64,000 bases of DNA from Symbiodinium natans. Its lineage: Eukaryota; Sar; Dinophyceae; Suessiales; Symbiodiniaceae. The stretch covers positions 1-64,000 of the forward strand of contig CAJNDS010002668.1 of the NCBI GenBank assembly GCA_905221605.1, written 5' to 3'. Position numbers and translations under genes: made by a program. The notes beneath the pieces were generated by a model. That model saw nothing but the letters and a program-made list of their open reading frames with translations, searched no databases and was not told the DNA's origin. Below, in pieces: positions 41,190 through 51,700 of the stretch; position 1 is the first letter of the stretch, and the number at the start of each line of letters is the position of its first letter.

Positions 41190-41625
41190 GATTAGTGTTT
41201 GGCTTTAGGGCCTCTAGGCTTTAGGGTTTAGGGTTTAGGGTTTGGGGTTAAGAATGCCTTCTTTTCTAAAGGTCTTTTAGAGGGTTCGGAAGGTTGGGCC
41301 TTTGGGCCATTGGGTTGTATAGGGTATGTAACGGGTATATAAGGGGTCCCCTTCCCAGGGTTAGGAATGGTTCCCTTCGGCTCAAAATGAGCCCAAAAAC
41401 CTGTTACAATAGGGCCTCTGGGGCCAAAAATCTTAAAATAAGAGCCCTTGGAGCCTTAGGGGTTTCGAAAGCCGCTCTAAGTCTAAGTGAGGCTGAAGCT
41501 TGTTGCAGATGCTCTTAACGCCTATGGCATCGGGCCCCGCGCCCAGCTGGTTTAGGAGTTCAGTGCCGCAGGGCTTTAAGCTTTTGGAGGCTTTTGGAGG
41601 GCTTTAAGGCTTTCAGGGATTTTAG

Positions 41626-41790
41626 GCTTTGAGATAGAGATAGAGAGAGAGAGAGAAAGCGAGAGAGCGAGAGAGAGAGCGAGAGATAGAGAGGGAGAGA
41701 GAGCGAGAGATAGAGAGGGAGAGAGAGCGAGAGAGAGCGAGGAGAGAGACAGAGAGCGAGAGGAGAGTGAGAGAGACAGAGAGAGAGATG
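41626..41790. repeat. GA-rich microsatellite (GAGA/GCGAGA)
   Basis: About 160 bp of GAGAGA with GATAGA and GCGAGA variants. The minus-strand open frame here is Ser-Leu repeat. Confidence 0.93.
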
Positions 41791-42368
41791 GTATTAGGGT
41801 CTGGGGCTTATCCGGTCTGTTCAAAGGGTTTGTTGGCAGTGTTGTTCTGAGTGCGAAAAAGCTCTGTGGGCCGAGTCCCCATTTTTCCCATGAAGCCCGT
41901 GGACATGTTCACAGGGCCTCGAACCCGCCGCGGTTCGCTTTCCAGAACTCGTATCATGCTTGTATCCCTTCATTCAGGGCAAGCAGGAAAAGCAACTTTT
42001 GCATGTTGCGGTTGAGGGCTCATAGTTCCGCGGAGCTCTTCTGTGAAGTGGGCCAGATGGGGTGGAGGTAACCCCACCTTTCTGTCAAGCAGCTCGAACG
42101 CTGCAAAGCATGGCTCAGGCCAAGATCATGCTTCGCATGAGACTTATATAGGGTTTAGGGTTTAGGGTCCAGGGTTTAGGGTTATATAAGTGAGCAGCCG
42201 GTATCACAGGCTTTCCCGAGCCAAGACTTCGATCTTTGTGCCATCTGGGCAAAGAAATTGGACAGTGGACCCATCCAGATTCTGCGTGGCTCATCGCCTC
42301 ATAAGCTACCAAGCCTCAGCCTTCCAAGGCTTTCCGGAGACTAGGTCGGCCCTTGCCACATGTGTTCT

Positions 42369-42500
42369 GTTCCCTTATTCGGGTGTTAGAGGATCATATT
42401 TAGGAATATTTGGGTTTAAGAGGATCACATTTAGGAATATTTGGGCTTAAGAGGATAAATATTTAGGAATGTGTTTCAGAGGGGCTTCTTTAAGCTTTAG
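42369..42500 (+). mobile_element. Inverted-repeat family L, copy 2, with a triplicated unit
   Basis: A unit of about 30 bp (AGAGGATCATATTTAGGAAT plus ATTTGGGTTTA) is present three times with small changes; CCATCCTAGGG closes it. Confidence 0.55.
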
Positions 42501-42751
42501 GGCCATCCTAGGGATCGTTTCAGAAACTCTACTATTGACTCTAGAGCCCCCCCCAAAAAAAAATGAAAAAAAGTAATCCCTATATTGCCCTTAGAATAAA
42601 GAAGGCCCTAAACCCTAAACCCATGATCTCCATGGTGTCACCGCAGTCTTGAATCTACCATCCGATGCCTTGCCGGCCGTGTGCGAGTGTGAGAGTCGAA
42701 ACCCTAAACCCTAAACCCTAAACCCTAAACCCTACTACTAGAACTAACGCC

Positions 42752-45700
42752 ATGGCTAGCGCTGGGAGAGCGTCGGAGAGGTGCTTCCCCCCTGCCTTTC
42801 TGGTGTCCCCGGCCCTGGCGGCCGCGCGGTTGATGCAGCAGTTGATGCCGGTGCCTTTGGCATTCATAGCGTGACCCTGTTTGCTTAAGAACCCAAAAAG
42901 TATAAAATAGAATTCCCTACGTTGCCCTTATATGGAGTAGCATATGTTGTGTTTTTTTTGGGGCGTTCTCAAGCAAATAGTAGAGCGACATTTCAGAGAG
43001 TACTTGTCAAAATGAAGAGATCTGTGTACCTGGTCCATGGCTGGCTTCTAGGATCACGAGGAAGTCAAACAGTCATGAGGGGTTCTGCTGTTCTGTCTGA
43101 AGTAATGTTGAAGGCTCTTGGGTGGCTTTGACCGCGCCACGCTGGCAATTCACACAATTCTTCGGCTCGTTCTGGACGAAAGACTGCTTAGGGGGTTAAG
43201 GATCCGAGCATGCGCTTCTCCAAGAATGCGTGCTTTGGCCAGGTCATGTGCCCCTTGTAGTCTGACCCCAAAAAACGGGCGCCGAAAAAGTCGACCTTTT
43301 TTCGGGACAATCTGTCAAGCCATAAAAGGCTTCCATGGGGTACCAGTACAACTCGGGATGCCCATACTAAAGCGCATTGTTTAGCCCTAGATGTATAGGT
43401 ACGGACCGATGTTCAGGAATTGTTGCTAAGAGCTTAAGCCAAAGCCGCTCGGCATTGCTGTGGCGAGGAAGTCTTCACATGGCTGCTGAACCTTGGCATC
43501 AACTCACGTACGATCGGCTCAGGCTTTAAACGCGCCATCTGGCAGGGCTGTGTTCGGAGTGTAGTTGTTGCAGGTCACGGGGCTTCGTGCACACCCTGAA
43601 GCGAGATGCACAGGATTCCCAATCCGCGCGCAACATGAGTTGCGCCGCATGCCTTGTTGCCCTGTGCCCATTGCAGTTCAATGGCAACATTGTGTGAACT
43701 CTGGCTCTGGAACACAATCTCCCCAACCAAGGAACAAGCTCGTATGGCCGATAGCCAGACGCCTGGAAGGACGGGTGTTGTCCCGACTTGCTAAAACCGA
43801 CATGCAGGGGAATGGCTGTCAGGGCCCTCGGAATCCCCTAAACCCTAAACCCTAAAACCCTAAACCCTAAATCGTAAACCCTCCCAGAACTTCCCTGAAC
43901 TCAGCAGGATGGCATTTCAGCGGCATCATCGAGCGACGGCCCGTTCAGGATATGGATGCGGAGTGGCTGACACTTCCGGGCAAGCAGCATGACGCCAGGA
44001 CCTCCCATCCTAAAGCCTACGCCCTAAACCCTAAGCTTATAAACCCTAAACCCTAAACCCTCAGCCCTAAGCCCTAAGCCCTAAGCCCAAAGCCCTAAGC
44101 CCTAAGCCCTAAACCCTAAACCCTAAACCGGAACCTTGCACCTAGGAGTCCCTGTTAGGACCCGTAATCAACCCTATGAAGGAAGACCTGTTTCTGGAGT
44201 CGGACTAAACAGTGGCCTGATGGTGATTTTGTCAGTGCCACCTTATTCAACCTTCCCCATTGCTTGCTTCAGCTGAATGTCGTCCGAAACCAGAAGACCC
44301 AAACTACCCCCGAAACCCTAAACCCTAAACCAGGGTCTGCCGAGCACCGGGTACTGGATCTGCATTTCGCTGAAAGTACACTGGGAAAGGCGTGTCCGTG
44401 AAACATGCTCTACAAGGAGGGGCCCCCTTGCTGTGCTAACTATCGTCAAAGAACCGAAGATAGGATTCTTACAACCCAAGTTAGGGCCCTTATAACTCCA
44501 ACCTATAACCTCGGGGGAGAGGGGAGACTCCTTGTAAACCCGAAACCCTAAACCCTAAACCTTGATCATGCCAGGACTGCGGTTCTCTTTCTGCAGGGCG
44601 GTGCTTTCATCACGCGTTCCGTCGGGGCCTCAGCGCTGTGCTTCAAGCTTCAGAGAGCAGCGGCTGAACGTCTTCCACGGGTTTAGGGTTTAGGGCTTAG
44701 GGCAGGGCTTAGGGTTTAGGGTCTAGGGTTTAGGGTTTAGGGTTTCAGGCTTCGGATGCCCACTAGTACCCCTATTCTCTTTTGGGGGGGGGGTTTCGGT
44801 TCCCCTGCAAACCCCTTTTAAGCAAAGAAGGGCACCCTTCTGAATCCTAGGCCTAGGTTACTAACCCTAAACCCTAAACCCTAAACCCTAAACCCCATTA
44901 AGCAAAGAAGGGCACCCTGCTTAATCCTAGGCCTAGGTTACCGGGCAGCCTAGATTAAGGCTTCCAGGCGGCTTCCATGTGTATCCTATTTTGGAAGCCC
45001 CGACAACAAGAAACCCCGTAGGGCCTCTTTGTGTTTCATGGTATGTCTATATCTGTTATACACCGAAGTATTCCCCATAAGCCCTCTGACCGTCCCAGGA
45101 CGAACTTGCTGACACAAAATAAGTGTGCAGTATGACGTTTTCTGTATATATATATATATATATATATTTGTATTTATACCTGTATGTATATTTCCGTTTA
45201 TGTACATATCCTCATAGGCTTGCATGCATGTATGTACGTACATGTAGGTATACCAACCAGTCCTGTCTCAGCTCCCACCCTAAACCCCAAACCCCAAACC
45301 CCAAACCCCAAACCCCAAACCCCAAACCCCAAACCCCAAACCCCAAACCCCAAACCCCAAACCCCAAACCCCAAACCCCAAACCAAACCCTAAACCCTAA
45401 ACCGATTCCCTCAACCGCCCAGCCATCGGCCCTGGCATTCGCTGCGCGGCTCCTGCCGCGCCTGGAAGAGAGGCGGCCGCCGATTCTCGCGACACGGCAG
45501 AGAAGGGTTCCGGCTTTTTCGGGCGTTTTGGGGTTTAGGGTTTGGGGTTTAGGGCTTAGGGTTTGGGACTTAGGGTTTGGGGTTTAGGGTTGAGGGTTTA
45601 GGGTTTAGGGTTTGGGGTTTAGGGTTGAGGGTTTAGGGTTTGGGGTTGAGGGTTTGGCGTTTGCGGTTGAGGGTTTAAGGTTTTAGGGGTTTAGGATTTG

Positions 45701-48700
45701 GGCTTCAGGGTTTAGGGTTCAGGGCGGGCCCTAGGGCAAATTAGGGTTTAGGATATGTATGGGGTGGGACGACGGCAAAAGGGTACGTGAGGGTTGTTCT
45801 GTTTGGTTATCCAGCTGCTTAAAATCTTAGAATCGTGGCATGATAGAGTTGAGGCAAGTACGCAAACTGCCCTGAGTAAATGTAGGGCATTCGGGGGGGG
45901 GGGGGGGGGGGGGGGGAGTAAGGTTCGGAAGTCTAAGCTAAAGGTTGAAGGGCTTGCGATCCGCAGTGCCCAAAACTGATTTGGTGGACTGGGTTTGGCA
46001 GCCTAAACGTGCGCTGCCCGGCTGATTTTCGGGTTTTTGGGGCCCTTGGGAGAGCGCAGTGAGGGAGTGTGATGCGGACTGGTGCCAAGGTCTGCAAAGG
46101 TCTCCTGGTTTGTCCAACATGCGGGCATATCTTGCATTGCGCCCTAAACAATACCCTAAACCCTAAAAGTGGCGTGGAGAAAGCTGGTGCGAAGAATGGC
46201 TTCCACCGCTCCCACGTGAGCTCAGGTCTTGAATTACACCATACCGGGCTGTTACGATGTCAGCAGAATGAGTACATTTTTCACTTTTTGGATATTGTAA
46301 TCATCTACAGTACTGAACGTGTACACTTTTTTGGGGGGCTTTTGAACTCAGCAACTAAGGCTACGATGGCAGCCGGAAAGAAGTTCAAGCGGCCCTCGAA
46401 TGGCTGCAGGGGCAAGGCAGGGACGGGTAACAGGAGTCTGAAGAACTACCAAATTCATCGCCCATAGGGTTTAGGGTTTGGGGTTTAGGGTTCAGGGTTC
46501 ATGGTTTAGGGTTTAGGGTTTAGGGTGACCTGCAGTATACATGATGCAAACTACCCCATGTTAAACAGGCGCACATACTCAGCACAGCTGCAAACCATTT
46601 GTGAGGGCTCGATGTGGGCTGAACCCTAAACCCCAAGCCCTAAATCCTAAACCCTAAGCCCTGGGTGGAAAAAAAAAACAAACCCTAAACCCCAAACCCC
46701 AAATCCAAAACCTTGTCACTTGAGCGATTCAACCTTGTCACTTGCTTGTATGCCAACATACCTTGGGCCCGGGGCGCATCCTTAGTCACCCAAAACCCCA
46801 ACTTTTTCTCGCTCCCTCAGTAAGGTTTAGGGTGTAGGGTTCAGGGTTCAGGGTTCTTTCTCTCTCTATCTTTCTCTCTGTGCCTCTCGCTCTCTCTGTC
46901 ATGCTGCAGTCTCACAAGCGCAGCCGATCAAGATGGCGGCGCGGCATTAAGAAAAGCACAGGGCATGGCACGTTCACTGTCAGATCCTTGCTACTGCAGC
47001 TATCTGAGGGGAGGAGAGGGCAATCCCCTTGACAATTTAGCGCTCTATTCCCGGTCCACCAATGAGCGCCCTAGCTGCGCTCCCTCAACTACCGTCAGTG
47101 TAGTAAGGGTCCCCTCCCCGTGTCGGGACTAAGGGTTCCAGTCTACACAAAAATTGGGCTTGCTTGGTGGATCGGAGGGCTTTGTAAGTACAGTCATACG
47201 GACCCAAAAATCGAAATTCCTGTGGCTAGAGTTAGTGCCGTCCCTGCACAAACCTACACCCCGGTAAGGATCGGGGGTCTGGGGCTCACTTGTTCACCGC
47301 TCTCTTGCCCCACCTCCCCTTGCTCTCGGAGCCTGGGATTTGAGCGATGGATACAGGCTACATGCAGCTGACTGACTTTCATCTGGCAGGTTTCGAGCAC
47401 ATCATTTTGGCGGGCGACTCTGCAGGAGGGTGTCTCAGACTTGATCAACCATGAGAAGCTCGAAGCCAACAGTTGAAGTGTCCATGCTCTCAGTCACAAG
47501 CTGAATCCCAAAACACGAACCTCTCTTTGACCCCTGTCGTGAGAGTCTTGTCTCTCTGGTGACTGGACCTGTGATCTGTATGCCTCACCTGTGAACTGTG
47601 AACTGACCCTGTGAAGACCATCCACTTTGGAAGAACGGCGCAGTTCTACCTCCTAGTGAGCTGTCAGGTATCTCGCAGTGCAATGCTCGGCCGCATCAGG
47701 CTTCTTGCTGTTGCATGTGGGCATGACATACTTGCAGGGCTTATCATGGGGCTTAGAGGCTTTACATTTACAGGATGTACGGGTTTTAGGGTGCATACAT
47801 ATATGTATACATATGTGTATATATATATATATATATGTGTTTATAGAAGAATAAGGGCTTTGGATCTCAGGGCTTATTTGCCCTGAACCCTAAATTAGAT
47901 TATGTGTGTAGACTCAAAAGCACATGTGTGGATGTGGACAATTTATTCACAAGCCGTCCCAAGCCCTGAAGCCCCTATGCCCAAGACCGAAAAAACCCAA
48001 AACCCTAAATACTTGGTAGCCCAGTGGTAACCTTTGCCCCTTTTTTGGTTCACCGTTCAACCGTTCCCTTTTAAAGCAACCAAACCCTAAACCCCAAACC
48101 CTAAACCCCAAACCCTAAACCCCAATGGACCCCGAGCTCTCGCACGTGGGCAGGCGTCCTGGGCGCAGTGGGCATCTGCCCGTGGCTCGACTTCTCCCTG
48201 GACCTCGGATCCTGGCTACCTGCCTCGATACTAAAGTTAAGGCTTATGCAGCTTAGGGTTTAGGGTTTAGGGTTTGGGGTTTAGGGTTTAAGGGTAAACC
48301 CTGATTCAGATTTGCAGACTGCTGTTTGATGCACTTCGAGCCATTGCCGCCGTTCTGTGGGGAGCCAGATTTTTGTGTCAGCATCTTTTGACCCAAGTTG
48401 GGGCTTCCGAAATTAGTGGTACCTTATTGCGGTCCTTATTATAAGGGAATCCTACTATGTGGGAGACTACATCAGGGGTCCCCTGTTTTCGTACACCCCC
48501 AACATGGATATGCTACACCCTAAACCCGAGTGAACTCTTGTGTAGCAGAACCATGCAAACTGCACAGGAGGGAGGCCCTGAACCGCTTAACCCTAGCCCT
48601 AAACCTTCAGCCGACCGCGACTACTGACCGAGTGAAACGCCCGGTTCATCAGCGCTTAGACCCTGACTCCGAAACCGACGCCCCCTAAGCCCCAAACCAT

Positions 48701-51700
48701 AAACCCTAAACCCTATAGGCCCTATAAACCCTAAGCCCTCAACCCCTCTTGCAGGCACCAGAATCGGGACACCTGCCTTCTCACACGGCGGTGGGTCAAG
48801 GCGACTCCCTGCACCCTAAAACCTGTATAAACTCTATAAGCCTCGGGTTTAGGGTTTAGGGTTCAGGGTTCAGGGTTTAGGGTTTAGGGTTTAGGGTTTA
48901 GGGTACCCCTAAGGGATGACCGGAACAGGGAACACCCCTGCGTAAACTGCAGGTCGGGGACGCCCCTTACTATACCCACTGTAACTGATCATGAGGGGCT
49001 GGAAGCATCATCTTTTATCTTAAGTGCTTAAGTGACGTGTGTTTTGCAATCATGTTGCATCCTCAGCGCGATGACCGTTTAGGGCTTGGTTGTTGGAAGC
49101 AGCGGGTAGGATGGTGGATGCGGTGGGGAGGGGCGGAGTGCAAGCATGTTGTGAAAACTTGCCACTAGTACATGGCTGAATTTGTTGGAGAGGCTAAACC
49201 CCTGAAGTTTCATGTACCTGTGTAGTTCGTACTTGGGCCAGAAACCGGTTCCCATTCAGTTGCTTTAGGGCCTGGGTATATATACTATAGGTACTTAGAC
49301 CCCTAGGGACCGGCAACAAAAGAAAAGGTCTCATCGACTTCCTTGCCAGCGCTTCATGGTTTGTTTCCTCCGGCCGCGCATCTTTAGGGTTTAGGGTTTA
49401 GGGTTCAGGACTGCTGCGCGCGCCAGACTCGCCTGACAGGCCTTGCACGCAACCCGCATCGGAACCCAAGCATCTCGAGCCTCCTTGGGGACTTCACCTC
49501 GCCCGAGCCTTATAAACCCTCAACCCTAAACCCTATGAACCCTGTAAACCCTGTAAACCCTATAAACCCTATCAACCCTATAAACCCTATAAACCCTATA
49601 ACCCCTATAAACCCTATGCCCCTAATTATAAGCCCTATCAACCCTATAAACCCTATGAACCCTATAAACCCTGTAAACTTTATAAACCCTGTGAACCCTA
49701 AACCTTATACACCCTAAGCCGCAAGCAAAGCGCGACTAGCTAAACAAACCCGGCCCAGGCAGGGCGGCAGCAGTTTCTGCGCAACCAGCTGAAACACGGG
49801 AGCCCTGTCACGTACAGCGTTTTCCGTCATTTCTAGGGTTCTTAAGTGTATAAAGGGTTTAGGGTTTAGGGTTTAGGGTTTAGGGTTTAGGGTTTGTGGG
49901 GGTTCAGACAACAAGGGTTCTTGAGGGAGGGGGGTTCATGGGGGGCAGGTACCTAGGGAACCTTCAGGAAGCTTAGGGAGCCTTGGGGAGTATTAGGGAG
50001 TGAACACCCCCTCCCTTAAGAACCCTAGAAGTCATGGTCTGATTTAGGGCGTAGGACGTTCAAAATAGTCGGGTCAAGATGTTATAGGCCAGAAGTTGAA
50101 ACATGTATAAACAGCATATGAGTTCTTGTCGGGGAGTTCACATCCTTTGCACGAGCAGACGACTGGAGTCTAGTTATCCACTTGCGTCTAAACCCTAAAC
50201 CCGAGTTAAACCCTATTTCTTTGTATGACAGCATCACCAGGCGCCCTTTTGCTCCAGGTGTCTGGTCATGTGCTTGGCACGAATTCTGACCGTGTAATAT
50301 ACAAGGAGAGGGGCCCCCTTACTATACTACTTCTACTTAAGGGGCTTATAACCGAAGTTAGGATCCTTATCACCCCATTTAGGCTCTTGTAAAGACGTCG
50401 GAATAATTACTCAGTGTATTTCCTTATGGTCCCTTATGATTATTCTAGACTAGAATAACCCCCCCCCCCCTCCTCCCCCCAAACCCTATTCTTTTAACTA
50501 AGTCCCCGAAAGTACGGTAATCCACTGTGCATGAAATTCTGATTCCTGAGAACCCACATCTTTATGACGAAAAAAAGGCGATTGGCAATCTCTCAGAGCC
50601 GCAGCGCAAGTGCCATACTGGCCACGCGGGATCTTGACCCTGCGCATGCAAGTCAATATTCGGGATTGACTGCAGACTCGTTTGAGGTCACACTGATCGA
50701 GAATGATTCCTCTGGCGAGCTGCTGACTTTGAATAATTACATTGTGGATGAAGACTTGATGGCTTTTGATGCTGAGTGGCAGCCAGAATCACCACGAACA
50801 GTCGGTGTACATGTGCTGCAGTTGGCTTTTCCCTCCAAGCAGCACGTTTTCGTCGTGCAGTTGTGTGCTCTGAGGGAACCTCACTTGACCAGTCTTAAGA
50901 CTTCCTTTCAACGCCGGGCGCGCAAGATTGTCGGCTGGGGTGCTACAGAAGATATCCATCGACTGTCCAACATTTTTAGCTTGGACTGGCAGAGGAAGAT
51001 CTTTGACATCCAAACTGTTGCCGGCATCCTCATGAAGGAAACAGAAGCAGATGCGGGCATCCGAGGGCAGTTCGGTCAATCTCCAAGTATGTTTCGTAAA
51101 CTTCAGGATGCGGTTGACCATTTCTTAGGTATCAGCCTGTCCAAGGACAGCTCAGTCACCTGTTCAGACTGGAGTGCGCCGCATCTCAGCTCTGAGCAGG
51201 TTAGATATGCTGCAACTGACGCCTGGCTAACAGCATTACTCTATTTGCGGCTTGCTTCACTGCCAGAGGCTTTAGCTTTGTTCGAGCGGCGTTGGGGTCC
51301 GCAGGGCCAACGGACTTTCGACGAAGAGATGCAACTCAGGCAGCGGCAGGCAGAGAAGGATCGGGCACGTTTGCGGCAGCAACCACGGTTGGCACTGAGC
51401 AGGAGCCGGAGCAGATAGGCTCCTCTGTGTTCTTTACTGTCGCATTGGCCAAGAGGTCGTAACAAGGTGAGAACCCGGCCGCTGTTTCAGCTGTATCATA
51501 CCCAGAACAGATAGAAGGGATGTTCTCGGTCTCACAAAGCTTATTTCCACCATGCCTGGCTCAAACCCTTACACCTTATAGGTGCAACCCTAAACCCTAA
51601 ACCCTCAACCCTAAACCCTAAACCCTAAACGTGTTTCGCACTGACAGGGACTTACAGGAGTCTCAGGCTTCCGGTGTTCAGGGTGTAGGTGGCTTCTGAG

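Larger units (their letters stand above)
38224..42750. other. Region between the channel and hydrolase genes
   Basis: It holds TTTAGGG arrays (38239-38290, 38578-38640, 38763-38833), two family-M elements in opposite orientation, family A and E elements, a GA-rich tract and a family-L element. A block at about 38340-38420 is open in one frame (AQNLGSTSLLHSALGRTRLA), possibly a lone exon. Minus-strand open frames at 39361-39663 and 39949-40155 show no motif. Confidence 0.5.

Noticed and set aside
45123-45587. A 154-codon open frame with Pro-Lys-Pro-Gln-Thr repeats
   Set aside because: Most of it reads through TA microsatellite and a CCCCAAA array. Only the short part at 45423-45500 looks like an exon, and that belongs to the hydrolase.
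49535-49717. Open frame of Asn-Pro-Ile/Val repeats
   Set aside because: It is the nonamer CCCTATAAA array read in frame.
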